Source: Anastrepha obliqua (lineage: Eukaryota; Arthropoda; Insecta; Diptera; Tephritidae). From it: 64,000 bases of DNA. Shown here piece after piece: positions 42,889 through 53,830 of the stretch. The position numbers were made by a program, and so were the translations under genes. Location of the stretch: assembly GCF_027943255.1 (NCBI RefSeq), contig NC_072893.1, positions 32,510,001 to 32,574,000 of the forward strand, given 5' to 3'. The stretch's first letter is position 1, and each line of letters opens with the position of its first letter. Under the pieces are notes generated by a model, which ran no database searches, had not been told where the DNA came from, and was given only the letters and a program-made list of their open reading frames with translations.

Positions 42889-43660
42889 CATGCGAGTATT
42901 TTTGCAACAAGATGAAACTGCAAATGTGTTTGCGAAGCAGTTGTTAGACATTGGAAATAATAAAGTTACAGTGGACACCTCGACCGGATTCATCACATTA
43001 CCTACAGATTTCTGTCACACCACAGACTCAAAAGTGGAGCTTATTCAGCGAGTTTTCCCAGATATAGCGCAAAAGTTTAATAACCATAATTGGCTGGGTG
43101 AACGAGCAATATTAGCAGCGAAAAATAAAGATGTCGAGGATCTTAATGCGACCATTCAGAATTTTTTTCCAGGACAGTTGGTTTCCTTCAAATCAGTCGA
43201 CACCGTAATGAACCAGGATGATGTAATCAACTATCCCACTGAGTTCTTAAATTCACTGGAATTGCCTGGATTACCACCTCACAATTTGCAGTTAAAAGTA
43301 GGATCAGTTGTCATCATTCTGCGTAACATTAATCAACCACGACTATGCAATGGAACAAGACTGGCTGTGAAAAGACTGATGAATAACGTCATTGAGGCGA
43401 CAATCATAAAAGGAAAATACAAAGGAGAGGATGTCTTGATCCCGCGGATACCGATGATTCCAAAGGACTTACCATTCGATTTTAAACGCTTACAATTTCC
43501 AGTACGTCTGGCCTTTGCGATGACCATAAATAAATCGCAAGGACAGTCGTTAGAAGTTTGTGGAATCAACTTGGAGTTTCCCTGTTTTGCGCATGGACAA
43601 TTAACCGTCTTCTTTGTTTATTTACGCACCACAAAACAAAACAAAAAATATAGTTTATGA
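42851..43660 (+). CDS. Helitron helicase C-terminal remnant
   Basis: Encodes LHLTTNMRVFLQQDET (PIF1-like helicase, middle motifs), WLGERAILAAKNKDVEDLNA (motif IV-like), LKVGSVVIILRNINQPRLCNGTRL and FPVRLAFAMTINKSQGQSLE (motif VI). Walker A/B motifs are upstream of the deletion and missing. The final part (GQLTVFFVYLRTTKQNKKYSL) diverges from the expected LYVACSR end. Confidence 0.88.
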   Translation: MWQYVKTLHLTTNMRVFLQQDETANVFAKQLLDIGNNKVTVDTSTGFITLPTDFCHTTDSKVELIQRVFPDIAQKFNNHNWLGERAILAAKNKDVEDLNATIQNFFPGQLVSFKSVDTVMNQDDVINYPTEFLNSLELPGLPPHNLQLKVGSVVIILRNINQPRLCNGTRLAVKRLMNNVIEATIIKGKYKGEDVLIPRIPMIPKDLPFDFKRLQFPVRLAFAMTINKSQGQSLEVCGINLEFPCFAHGQLTVFFVYLRTTKQNKKYSL

Positions 43661-43935
43661 GAAAGCTTTAAATTAATTAACAGACTGTATTTTAACAGTG
43701 TGTGTCTGTGAATATCAAATTTAAACCTTATAAATAGCCAGTATTTCAAGAAAACTCTGTTTTCTAAGTAAGAAACATGATGTATCGAAAATAATAATAA
43801 AACTTCATGCTTTATTCAATAAATACTTTTTTATTAAATACGGATACGATTTGTTTGTTTTAAAATCATTTTATACAAAAGATTAGGTCTTTTATTTATC
43901 GATTGAGGTAGTATGAAGTCTGCCGGGTTAGCTAG

Positions 43936-44186
43936 TATTATATAAAAATTAAAATTGAAATTTCGAAAAATAATAAATTTTGGAACTATCTATCGCTCCT
44001 TGAGAACAAGCGTGCACGTTCATTATGGGCTGGACCAAAAATACTATCATCAGTAGATACATAAGTACATATGTCAAATCCTATATCAGATATGTACAGG
44101 TTCAGGTTTTATTCAAATTATTATTATCTGCCCTTTTTTCGTTGTAACAAAATCTGTTATTATACATATATATGTACATATATATA
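43936..44186. other. Short spacer between Helitron and SINE
   Basis: AT-rich; ends in a TATATGTACATATATATAA tract that forms the SINE tail. Confidence 0.4.
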
Positions 44187-44491
44187 ATTGGCGTGTATAC
44201 CCTTTTGGTGTTTGGCCGAGCTTCCCCTCCTATTTGTGGCGTGCGTCTTGATGTTGTTTCACAAATGGAGGGACCTACAATTTTAAGCCGACTCCGAATG
44301 GCAGATATTTTTTATGAGGAACTTTTTCACGGCAGAAATACACTTGGAGGTTTGCCATTGCCTGCCGAGGGACGAGCGCTATTCGAAAAAACGTTTTCTT
44401 CATTTTAGTGTTTCACCGAGTTTCGAACCGACGTTCAATGTGAATTCAGAATGGTAGTCACGCACCAACCTATACGGCTACGGTGGCCGCC
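44187..44491 (-). repeat. tRNA-derived SINE, copy 3
   Basis: Same structure as the copy at 39007; about 300 bp with tail (AT)n at the left, head with GGCGGCCACCGTAGCC at the right. Confidence 0.88.
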
Positions 44492-44535
44492 TGTTATGAG
44501 CCATTGTTTTTTTGGTTTCTCAAGTAGTTTATAAA

Positions 44536-44885
44536 AGGTGGCACAAAATTAATCACCCTATCAGAAAATTTATAATTTTTGCAAATAAAGGCTTTTCCAA
44601 TAACAGGTGTTATTGGTGAATGGAGTGCGCTATCGAGAGATGATTAACGATGTTTTATGGCCGGAATTGGATGGTATTGATCTGGACAACGTTTATTTTC
44701 AACAAGACGGCGCTCCGTGCCACACAAGCAACGAAACCATTGATCTTTTACGGGAAAAGTTTTCGGACCGTGTCATCTCTCGAAGAGATGATCACCATTG
44801 GCCCCCGATATCTCGTGATTGAACACCTTGTGACTTTTTTCTTTGGAGCCACGTGAAAGAGAAGGTCTATGCTAAGAAACTGAAA
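44536..44885 (+). pseudogene. mariner-like transposase fragment
   Basis: Frame YREMINDVLWPELDGIDLDN, VYFQQDGAPCHTSNETIDLL (second Asp), WPPISRD then after a stop TPCDFFLWSHVKEKVY. This is the insect lineage with QQDGAxCHT and FFLWGYxK. Left sequence GGTGGCACAAAATTAATCAC may be a terminal repeat; the right end was not found. A sister lies at 61411-61790. Confidence 0.82.
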
Positions 44886-46100
44886 AAAACCCCGATTTTT
44901 AGAGTGCCAAATTCAAAACCGCGCCATTTTGTCAATTTTTTTTATTCTAGTAGCGAGACATAGCTACAGCCATACTGATTAATAATTTTTTTCGTTTTTA
45001 TGTTTCAGATAAATAGAAGAGCCAAAATGGACAACACCGTCCGGGTCTAATTTTTCGGGAGAGACAAAAATTTGTTTTTTTCATTTTTGTTTGTAAAAGA
45101 AGTTAAATAAAAAGCCTGAAAAATTTAAATATCGTTTTTCAATTTTTTATTGTAAAAAAAATTCTGAAAATATCCTAAGTACCACCGGGGAGCACCGGGA
45201 CTCCTTAACAATACATCTTTTTAGGAATTATGTTTTGTTTAGAAACAAATTATTTTGATATTCGTGCAAGAACGACAATTACGTGTACACATTTTTATTA
45301 GTAAACCCTGTTATTTGAAGATTGTTAAAAAAGGCGATGTAAGAAGACAGTTGGGTGTACAAATATGTATACATACATACATACATATATTGAAATCTAA
45401 AATGATAAAACAAAAAATTTTCTTCATACCACCTAAAATACTTCGTAAAGGTAGCACAAAATTTAATCTTGTATCGATTAATTAAATAAATTTCATCACC
45501 TCCCAATCTGCCAGCCATACAGTCAGTAGTTGTGTAGTAACACATAATATACATACATACTTACTCGTGTATAGTGCATAAATCTTCCCCATTCCAGTTC
45601 TCCCGCTTTCCCTTTTAAACAAAAATATTTTTGATGTAATAAATATCAACTGTAGTTTCTTATCAGCATAAACGATAGTGAACTTAGTTATCGCAATGAC
45701 GATATTCATGCTTCGTTTTTTTCTCGCTTTGGTACCTTTTTAAATATTCGTAACACCAACTCATGTTGGTACTTATTCTTATGTTTCTAGCGTTGCTTGC
45801 TTTACTTTGGTGCAAACACTTTTGGCGCGCATTTATGGCTTGTTCATGTGTGCGAATGCACATACATATGTATAGTATGTATGTGTGTAAACAGATTCAG
45901 AAACAGCTGGTGAAGTATGTGTAGAGGTTATTATTGCAATTATTTTACGAAAACTCTTTAAATAGTTTCGATGATGCATTCCATGAAATCTCACATATAA
46001 AAATGAAATTTTATCTGTTCGTACGTATTTTGAAAGCTGCCAAACCAATCGTCGGATTGCAATGAAACTTAGTAAATTAAACATAATAAAATTAATCTAA
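44886..46100. other. Non-coding DNA with TACA microsatellites
   Basis: TACATACATACATACATATA at 45370 and 45551. No gene. Confidence 0.45.
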
Positions 46101-46112
46101 AATAAGGGGTGG

Positions 46113-47042
46113 GAGGCTGGCGAAAATCCTCCACTGAACCCTCCCCGAGGGTGCCAGCTGGTAATAAGTACCACAGTCTTCCTATTTACAGGAGGTACTT
46201 AGCTAAGTTAAGGGTACTATGGGTTGGGTTCGACACTCCTCAATAGTACAGCACTACCCAAAGTACTCTTAACGTGGTCGGGGGTGAAGGGCTGGATTAA
46301 GGTGTGATGCGACCCGTGCCGAGAATCTGTCAGGCTTGGCGCCCTTCTAATAAATAACCAAGTCTCGAACGGAGCTTACGGATACCTGGCGCCCTCCGTA
46401 ATAACTAGCCTTTCCCGTGTAGTTCTGAACTATGCACGGGCGGACATCCTTTCTCCGACACTCGTGGGTCCAAATATGCAAGCAGACTTTTCAAAAATAA
46501 ATAAAAAAAAGGAGATCGGCCCTCCTTCGAAAAGACCGACAGGAACAAACAGTTCCGCAATAAGAGCAACGGTCGCACCGAGCTCAAAGAGAACTCCATC
46601 CATCGGCCAAATAAGTCGATCGAAATACACAGCGACAGCCTCAGCGAAAGCGAGGCCAGTTGCCACACAACCAGAGCTGGACACAGGTCCAAGCACAAGT
46701 AGGGGGGCACTAGCCCGGCAGTCAACTGTGATTCAGCCCCCAAAAACGGTCCCGACCGGAAGCACTGCTACTGCTAGCTCCGGTACCGAAGGATGGCCGC
46801 TTGTGAGGGTGGTAGACCCAGCGAAAGCGAGCTACCAGGATCGCAGAAATGCAGCCAGGCTCCTAAGGAGGGTGCACGAAACTCACCCAAAGGAAGGTGA
46901 ATTGTCTCAGGAGTTGAAAGAGGCGATTGAAAGAGCGAAAGCGATCATTCCTGATTTCAACCCCGACTTCAAACCAGTGGTATCACAATGGACCTGCCGA
47001 AGGTCTAAGTGTGTCTTACGACAACCACCCTACCTACCTACC
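46113..47042 (+). mobile_element. LINE-derived element: 5' UTR and ORF1 start joined to a CTAC tail
   Basis: Flanked by TAAGGGGTGG at 46103-46112 and 47043-47052. It begins GAGGCTGGCGAAAATCCTCC (GC-rich 5' leader), encodes an ORF1-like protein (46464-47045) and ends directly in CTACCTACCTACC. The same tail type marks the LINE at 33674. It has no RT. Alternatively the direct repeat is coincidental. Confidence 0.68.
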
Positions 47043-47045
47043 TAA
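46464..47045 (+). CDS. LINE ORF1-like protein, N-terminal part (193 codons)
   Basis: Starts MGPNMQADFSKINKKKEIGP. S/T/P-rich low-complexity first half (TASAKARPVATQPE), then a conserved-looking helix YQDRRNAARLLRRVHETHPK and GELSQELKEAIERAKAIIPD. The C-terminus is reading into the tail (PPYLPT). No zinc knuckle is present. Nucleic-acid binding role is inferred from position only. Confidence 0.6.
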   Translation: MGPNMQADFSKINKKKEIGPPSKRPTGTNSSAIRATVAPSSKRTPSIGQISRSKYTATASAKARPVATQPELDTGPSTSRGALARQSTVIQPPKTVPTGSTATASSGTEGWPLVRVVDPAKASYQDRRNAARLLRRVHETHPKEGELSQELKEAIERAKAIIPDFNPDFKPVVSQWTCRRSKCVLRQPPYLPT

Positions 47046-47159
47046 GGGGTGGTGGTATCTCCTGTGAAAACCATTTTTTTTAATATTACATATTTCCGGA
47101 GTCATTCGTGCCTGAATACTGAAATTCGATACACGGGCATACAATATTAATATGTATCT

Positions 47160-47440
47160 TAACAGTTCAGCAAAGTGGACGGCATTGGTAAAGGAGGCGT
47201 CCGCTCACACGTGTATCGGCTTCCAAGTCACTGCTGACAGCTATGAGATAGAAGTCTCTTCGTTTATCTAGGAACCAGCATTAACACCGATTACAATGTC
47301 AGCCTGTAAATCCAACGTAGAATCTCTCTTGCCTACTAATGGTACTTTGGGCTAAGTAGGCAACTGAGTAGTAAAATCCTCTCTCGACGAACAAAACTAA
47401 CACTCCACAAAGCTCTCACCATGCCCGTTCGGAAAAAAGT
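47160..47440 (+). pseudogene. Third fragment of the endonuclease/RT LINE family
   Basis: AACCAGCATTAACACCGATT, CCAACGTAGAATCTCTCTTG and CTCTCGACGAACAAAACTAA match the complement of 16960-17100 in the same order. It codes for the post-RT part (YLGTSINTDYNVSL-type), with stops. Truncated at both sides. Confidence 0.85.
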
Positions 47441-47491
47441 GAAGGAAAACGATAGGACGAAAAGGAGAAGGGTGGATTGAGTCGTTGTGGA

Positions 47492-48241
47492 CTATGAACG
47501 GTGACTAATTTGCGGTTGTGTTAGCCGTTTTATGCTGCTGATGAAGTTCATCAAATTTTTGATATCAAGACCTGATATTTCAGCAGGGGCAGAAAAGAAG
47601 TGAGAATCAAGATACTTAAATTTTAGTCCTGCGAGAGCGGGGCAGCTAAAGAGCAGGTTCTGAGATGATTTCACCTCATCCACCATACAGCTGACGCAAA
47701 AAGCACTCGAAGTAATTCCGAGTCACACGGCATTTATGCCTCGCGGATATTGCCCCGTGAGGATGCCCACAAAATTTCATCATCTTCAGAATATCCCTCG
47801 AACGCCTCCGATCCAAACGTGACCAGAAGCATTTCACGACCTTACACGTTCGTGTAATTGCCCAGCGCTCGCTGAGTTGGTACACAGCCCATCCTTCCAG
47901 GAGTAGAGCGCAAGTTGTCCAGGGGATCCCGATTCTCCCCTTTTGCAGGCACACTACCTCACAGGTCCCTTGTCTGGCGAGCTCGTGGACTTCGCACTTT
48001 TCAGCAATGTCACTATGACCAGGTATCCAGATTATCCTTACGTCGAAGAATTCTGACAATCTGACAATCGAAAGTGAGACCAGGCATTCCCTGACAGGTT
48101 CGAGTGTACCATAATAGAGCCTAGGGCGCTAATTGCCGCTTGGCTATCGGAGTAAATACTTGCCTTCTTAACAGTTATTACGCAAGTAAGCAGCCAGTCA
48201 GCTGCTTCTTTGATTACGGCCACCGTATTCAGTTGACTCAA
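47492..48241 (-). pseudogene. LINE RNase H fragment
   Basis: The minus strand gives ASIYSDSQAAISALGS (RNase H Asp motif), VRIIWIPGHSDIAEKCEVHE and LARQGT (last block), then LLFSCPALAGLKFKYL near the C-terminus. Frames change at about 48040 and 47680. It is a different family from the LINEs at 49085 and 52590. Confidence 0.85.
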
Positions 48242-48786
48242 GGAAAAAAATTTCTAAGCGTTCGTTAGTTCAAGAAGCCTCTGGGCAGACCCATATGAAT
48301 CTACTTTTCAAGCGAAATATGATTAATTTCTTTTTGCAATGGGTTCCCTTGTTTTTGTAGAAACACCAGACCCTATTCAGGCAGCGTACATAGAGTGTTC
48401 GTGTCCTAAACACCACAGTTGACAGTTATAAATTCCAAGTTGCCTATGTCCATATGTGGGATGTCGAATAAAGATGAGAAACCATTAAAGTATGTGAAAG
48501 AGTTATTTTACGTAATTTGTAATTTTGTTACAATTTTTTTTAGTTTTTGGACGGAATGCAACAGTGACTTATTACATACATACATATGTATCTGTGTATG
48601 GTGATCCATAAACATTGAAGCCATTTAACCTCTCTAGAAATCAACGAAATGTAAAACATCATTTGTCGAATTGAGTCATCATGCGACTGATAGGCAACAG
48701 CTGCCGGCATACACAGACGGTTGAAACAATATTTGTAAGGCTAGTAAGTAAAACACATATATATGTATGTATATATGCCTGTACAG
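48242..48786. other. Non-coding DNA
   Basis: TATG tracts near 48570 and 48755; nothing else. Confidence 0.4.
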
Positions 48787-49084
48787 GGTGTTGGGTGGCT
48801 AAATTAAAAAAAAAACAATCACTAACGATAAAAGTGTTGATTTATTTGTTTAAAAATATTTTCTTTTAAATTTTGACCGTTAATTGGGATACACTTTTGG
48901 AGGCTGGTCTACGTACTCCGTGCCACTCACTGGAGAAGTGTTGTCGGGATGCCATTAACCTGAGAACGATATTTTATTTTAGTGTTTAGATGGTCGCTAG
49001 GTTTGTTTCATATCTTTGCTTTGAGGTACTCCAGCAGAAGAAAGTTCATAAGAGTAAGACCGTTCGACCTGGGCTTAACAGTTT
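48787..49084 (-). pseudogene. mariner-like element, C-terminal half
   Basis: Left end ACAGGGTGTTGGGTGGCTAA. On the minus strand, broken frames recover LTLMNFLLLEYLKAKI and RSQVNGIPTTLLQ, recalling the FFLWGYLKSKV and AIP block of insect mariner-like transposases. The rest of the same element is probably at 50170-50620, beyond an inserted LINE. Confidence 0.6.
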
Positions 49085-50165
49085 GTTAGGGAAGGTAGGT
49101 AGGTACATAGGTAGGTGAAACGGCTGAAGCTAGCTCTCCCCAAGTAGCACTAAAGCGCCGTTTTGCTGCCATTGTGAGACCTCCAACAGGAAGATATCAA
49201 CAGCCACCCAGAGCTGTTGATGTAATGGAGAAGATTGAAGGCGTTTAAGTTGACGCACTGCCCTAGGCTGTCGAAGAAAGGAGCACCCAGTGACCTAAAT
49301 CGTCTAGCTGCCACACCCGAACATTTACAGAGAACGTGCTCAACAGTCTCCTTCTCTGAAAGGTCCCCACAAGTTCTGCAATGGGGGTTAAATGGTAACC
49401 CTAGCCTTTCCGCTTGTGTGCTGATCGTCCAGTGACCGGTAAACACAGCTACGAGTTTGGAAATTGAATGGCGAGGAGTTCAAAGGACTTTCTGAGTCCT
49501 CCGTATATTGTAATGGGGCCAAAGGGTTTTCGAAATAGCACATAAAGAAGTGGAGCTCCATCTTTTCTGCGCTTCCCTGAGAAATAATTTGTGTAGTTTC
49601 CCTTTTATAACTGTCAGGGGGATGCCGATGACCGGGGTAGGAAGTCTCTGAGGCCAAATCAGTCCCCTTCCTGGCAAAGTCATCAGCAATTTCATTTCCC
49701 TCTATGTTCCTATGTCCTGGAAGCCAGATTAGAGAAATGCCACCTGCACACCCAAGAGATTTGATCTCCTCCGTACAGGAGCTCACTAGTTTGGTTCTGC
49801 ACCATGGCGTCGTTTAACATCCCTCGATCCCACGTTTCCTAAGCATTTTGCATGCCTGCAGGATTGCAAAGTCTTCTGCCTTAAAAACACTAGCAGTGTT
49901 CGGCAGTTTAAAGGTGTTAGATAAATTGGTTTATTTAGAGAAAACTCCTCGCTCTGACTCTCGATTCCATCTTGGAGCCGTCAGTGAAGACAGAGGTGCA
50001 AGCTTCGGCGCAGATTCTCCCCTCGATCCAATCCTGCCTATTTGCAAATATTGCCCTAACACGACCCTCAAACTCCAGTTTGCGGATCGAGAGATCTGTC
50101 CGAAGATCGGAGAAATACAGTATTAACTGCCCAAAAATGATGCCATGTCCATGTTAGTGAAGAAA
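49085..50165 (-). mobile_element. 5'-truncated LINE with RNase H (family L1, copy 2)
   Basis: Coding strand is minus. ICAEACTSVFTDGSKMESRV (first RNase H Asp; 50010-49950), LIWLPGHRNIEGNEIADDFA (last block), then CRTCGDLSEKETVEHVLCKC near the end, and a 3' tail of CTACCTACC type at 49093-49115. Frames are broken at several points. The same element appears with its target duplication at 33674-34250. Confidence 0.88.
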
Positions 50166-50169
50166 TCAT

Positions 50170-50620
50170 ACAATATCGTCATGTATCACTGTATGCGACG
50201 TGTGTGTACTGAAGGATAATTAATAGCAGAAAATAATCGTTAAGCCTGCGGCGATAAGACATACCGTCCACAGAAATTACTTGCGCTCGACAATTTTCAA
50301 AAAAATATGGTCACTTTGGGACTGTGAAGTGACTGTTGATGTTTTAATAGTCGGCTGTGTCTTTTAGGAGACCAATAACGACAATTTTTCTTATTTGCAC
50401 TTCCATTTAAAGGAAAATTAGCTCCATCACTACCGTTTCCCGTATGAAATCGCTTCGACATTGCACGACTTAAATTTTGAAGGGGTAAAGTCTAAGATCC
50501 TTCCTCAATATGGCATGTATAATAGTTTTTAAAAGTCTAAAGACAGCCGCTCTCTTGCACACTCAGCGGTTAGGGAGAAACTTTAAATTTAAAACTTTGT
50601 TCTAGTACCGGACACCCAGT
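50170..50620 (-). pseudogene. mariner-like element, N-terminal half
   Basis: Right end GTACCGGACACCCAGTA is an approximate inverse of the left end at 48787. Broken minus-strand frames contain NEANFPLNGSANKKNCRYWS and HSPKVTI, the block around the first catalytic Asp in this transposase lineage (DExxFhLxGxVNxxNxRyW). LINE insertion separates it from its C-terminal half. Confidence 0.6.
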
Positions 50621-51088
50621 ATGTACACGGAGGTACAGATGGAATAGTGTACATGCGTATGTATAAAAATTTTTGTGTACATACATACATATCTATCATA
50701 CACACCATATAAATAAAATTGGAATGCTATGTAAGACTTTAGCAACTGGTTTGCCGTGATTACCATTCAATTAGTCCCGAGTTCGATACTCACTGTAGAC
50801 ATGTATAATGTGATCTAAGGTATACTATACTTTTCGCAGTGCAGTCGAATGTTCTTCTTTGTGCCAAATTTCATTTATAAATAACGGTTTTTGCCTACCT
50901 CGGACAAAGAGTATTGTGTGTAGCAATACAGGGCCCGGCACCCGAAGTGTAACCAACTTCAGACCGCTCCCGCAGCTAATGCATGGACATCCGCTGTCTG
51001 TTAGTTGGCTAAATGACAGTCCAGAGTATGGTTTACAAGCGCGCGTAAGCACTTTGCCGAGAGTAAACGCGAAAAAAGAAAATCAGTA
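50621..51088. other. Spacer, perhaps 5' part of the following mariner
   Basis: No gene. The last 80 bases precede the transposase ATG and may be its leader. Confidence 0.35.
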
Positions 51089-52030
51089 ATGGATTTCAAA
51101 CGTAAAAGTGTGATTGCATTATATTTGGCTGGAAAATCACAACCCGCGATTGTTCGTGAGCTCGAGCACCTTAAAGTAAATAAAGTTTTTGTTTATCGCA
51201 CCATTACTCCTTACAATGATAATGGTAGTATCGCGAAACGTCATGGAGGTTGTCATCAAAAGACTGCAACGTCACGTGAAATGGTTCAAAAAGTGGAAAA
51301 GCGACTTAAGCGAAATCCCCGACGAAATCAAATGGCGAAAGAAAATAAGAAAGCAAATACCTTACCGTAGCATTCGTCGCATACTGAAAAATGATCTCAA
51401 AGTTAAACTCTACAAGATCCAAAAAGCGGATGATCTCACGAAAGCGGTCAATTTCCGAACATCGTGTATTTTGACGAGAACATTTTTCCCAAAACGATAG
51501 GATTTATTTGACCAACCGTTTATACGAGAATTTGAGTCATCGATTGGCCATCAGGAGGCAGCACCCGCCAAAGGTAATGGGTTGGGCCGCTGTAACCGCA
51601 GATGGGCGCTTTCCAATCAATTTCATCGAGCCTGGAGTCAAGGGAAACGCGAAATATTATCGGAAAAGTATTCTGGAGGTTGCTTTGAAGTCGTGGACAG
51701 ACAAACATTTCGGTGGCAGACCAAGGACGTTTCAACCGGACACAAAGCTCGAGTGAACCAGGAATGGCTAAAGAACAACGTTCCGAACTTCATAACGTCC
51801 ACAGAATGGCTCTCAAATTCACCAGACCCGAATACGATGGATTATTCTAGTTTGGGCCATTTTGGAGAGCAAGGTCCGAACTAAAAGATTCACCAGGGTC
51901 GAGGCGCTGAAAAAAGCCATTGTCCCCGAGGGGGCTAAAATAGCTGCAAGTCACATTCTAGCAGCTTGCGGTTCGTTTCTGGACCGTCTCAAGGTCATAG
52001 TGAAGGCAAAAGTTGGTCATGTCGAGTAAA
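51089..52030 (+). pseudogene. mariner-like (maT/DD37D-type) transposase, frameshifted
   Basis: Starts MDFKRKSVIALYLAGKSQPA (HTH). Following frames give RNPRRNQMAKENKK, then MGWAAVTADGRFPINFIEPG, KHFGGRPRTFQPD (second Asp; QQD changed to QPD), ARVNQEWLKNNVPNFI and SNSPDPNTMDY, ending LKVIVKAKVGHVE near 52028. The spacing of the last Asp fits the DD37D lineage. At least three frame changes and internal loss of the first Asp region; inactive. Right-end repeat possibly near 52135 (CCAGTTCCAGACCTTGTA). Confidence 0.86.
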
Positions 52031-52590
52031 AGTTATTTGATTCTTAATTTTGCATTATTTTCACACATTTTTTACTTCGAATTGAATAAAAGTAAATTTC
52101 CAAACTAAATTTATGGCCTTTTTAATTAGTTACACTTCCAGTTCCAGACCTTGTATATTAATTTTTACTCGAGTTCTCGTACATACGGACGAGTGGACGG
52201 ACGGGCGCACAGGCATAGCTGAATCGAAGCTAAATCGATCCAAAATCAAGATGTTTTTAGCCGTTTAGCGTCTGTGGGAATGCTCGTCGCAACACACTGG
52301 ATTTGTAGAGAAACAAATCCTGGCTACTTCACCACCACAATGGACCGGCTCACACAATTCATCTTGTATTCAACTATCTATTTGATCACAAAGAACTTTT
52401 TTTCTTTTAACCCTTTACCGCATATGAGCCCATATATGGTATGGCAGTTTTGATTCAATTTTTATTTCCAAATTAAATATTATGAAATAATTCAAACTAA
52501 TTATTTTATTTCGAAATAACCTCACTTTTGCGCAGCCTGGTGAAAAATAAGAATTGAAGTGTGAGTGATTTTTTTTTCAAAAAACGATGA
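52031..52590. other. Non-coding DNA
   Basis: Nothing recognised; TTAACCCTTTACCG at 52409 resembles a TTAA-type MITE end but no partner end was found. Confidence 0.4.
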
Positions 52591-53830
52591 CAGAGTATAG
52601 CGTAAGTGCTTTTCGACAGAAAACAAATATTTGCATGGAGTCGATATACTCATCTTTCTCGACGGATGAAACTCAATGGGAATTGGTACGGCTCCTGTCC
52701 AGCACTGGGCAACAGAGTAGGCATGGACTTCGATCCAACGATCCTCGCCATGCCCCTTTACTCCATGCCTTCCAGAGTCGTGCTTGACAAGAGATAGAGT
52801 GTGGTGTTGCCAGAGGCTCAACTGTGGTCAAACTCAGAAAATGAGCCCGGCAAACACTGTTTTCGCATTTTCACGGATGGCTCCAGGAACGAGCATGGCT
52901 TCGGCTCTGAGGTCTACGTGGAATACAGCGGGACACAACTGCACTTTGCTCTTGGAATACAAGCATCTGTGTTTCAAGCGGAGGTGTATGCTGTTCAAGA
53001 AGCGATGAACTTTGTTGTGGAAAACAGATGGAGAGGCAGATCTATATGTGTCTGCAGCGACAGCCAAGCTGCGCTCATGGCCTTAGACAACCCCCCAACC
53101 ACTTCAAGGGTAGTCGAGGCCGGTAAATCCAGGCTGAACTATGTCGGTAGACATAATAGCCTAATTTTAACATGGGTCTCGGGACACGTGGGTATCGTGG
53201 GTAACAAAATCTCTGACTCTTTAGCAAAAATGGGATCTGAGGCCAACTTTAATGGCCCGGAGCCCGTTCTGTCCCTCCCTTCTGCAGCCAACAAAGCCAC
53301 GATTAGCAAACGGGCTACTCTACCCCACCAGCGAGCTTGGCAGGCTGAGAGAGGCTGCAGATTGATAAAACTGATGTTACTTGTCATGTCCGACATACTG
53401 TCGCAGTTCCTCCTGTCACTAAGCAGAGGGGACTGTAGGAGGCTGGTTGGACTGATGACGGGCCACTTTCTATGGGCGAAGCATATAGAAAAGGTGGGCA
53501 TCTCAGTCTGCCCCGCCTTCGCTCGAATCAGGCTTTAAGTGTTTAGAAGCTACCACCTTGGCTCCTTGGCACCACAAGATCTACTCAGATTTCTTCGGAG
53601 GTCGAGTAGATTTAAAGAAAATTAAAAAGGGAATCCGAGTGCGGTACAATGGTCTTAATTGTGTCTGAGTGCTGTTCTTCATAGTCTGTCCCGACAGATG
53701 TAACCTGACAACACCACTTGCGAGTTTCTGCCTCGTGAAAAGCATTCTCGGACAATTGAGATGATAAATGAGTTCAATGTGATTGAAGGCGATAATAAAA
53801 ATTAAGATTTGATCAACTGTTAAAATACCT
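52591..53830 (+). mobile_element. 5'-truncated LINE with RNase H domain
   Basis: Sense-strand LINE tail: linker (52600-52797, ending in a TAG), RNase H and C-terminal region (52801-53538), then 3' UTR to about 53830 (GGCGATAATAAAAATTAAG). It differs from both other RNase H LINEs in the window. Confidence 0.8.
52801..53538 (+). CDS. LINE RNase H domain (partial ORF2, 245 codons)
   Basis: Contains HCFRIFTDGSRNEHGFGSEV (Asp 1), ASVFQAEVYAVQEAMNFV (Glu), SICVCSDSQAALMAL (Asp 2), LTWVSGHVGIVGNKISDSLA (His and last Asp). All four catalytic acids are present although NEkAD is altered to NKISD. It would remove RNA from the RNA/DNA hybrid during retrotransposition. The C-terminal zinc region (LMTGHFLWAKHIEKVGIS) is truncated by a stop at ICLA-like CPAFARIRL. 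Starts without a real initiation site after an upstream TAG. Confidence 0.88.
   Translation: MVLPEAQLWSNSENEPGKHCFRIFTDGSRNEHGFGSEVYVEYSGTQLHFALGIQASVFQAEVYAVQEAMNFVVENRWRGRSICVCSDSQAALMALDNPPTTSRVVEAGKSRLNYVGRHNSLILTWVSGHVGIVGNKISDSLAKMGSEANFNGPEPVLSLPSAANKATISKRATLPHQRAWQAERGCRLIKLMLLVMSDILSQFLLSLSRGDCRRLVGLMTGHFLWAKHIEKVGISVCPAFARIRL

Larger units (their letters stand above)
41668..43935 (+). mobile_element. Internally deleted Helitron, both ends preserved
   Basis: Starts TCTATATATATAAAAATCAA (41668), followed by the conserved GCTGTTCGTTAGTCTCGC and AAACTCGAGAACGGCTGAAC; ends GCCGGGTTAGCTAG (43935). It is inserted between A (41667) and T (43936), the Helitron target, and has no inverted repeats or target duplication. 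2268 bp. It carries two overlapping frames (42472-42888, 42851-43660) holding only the N-terminal and the last part of the Rep/helicase protein. Family: rolling-circle transposon. Confidence 0.94.

Noticed and set aside
52408..52600. Additional TTAA MITE starting TTAACCCTTTACCG
   Set aside because: No inverted partner end was found.
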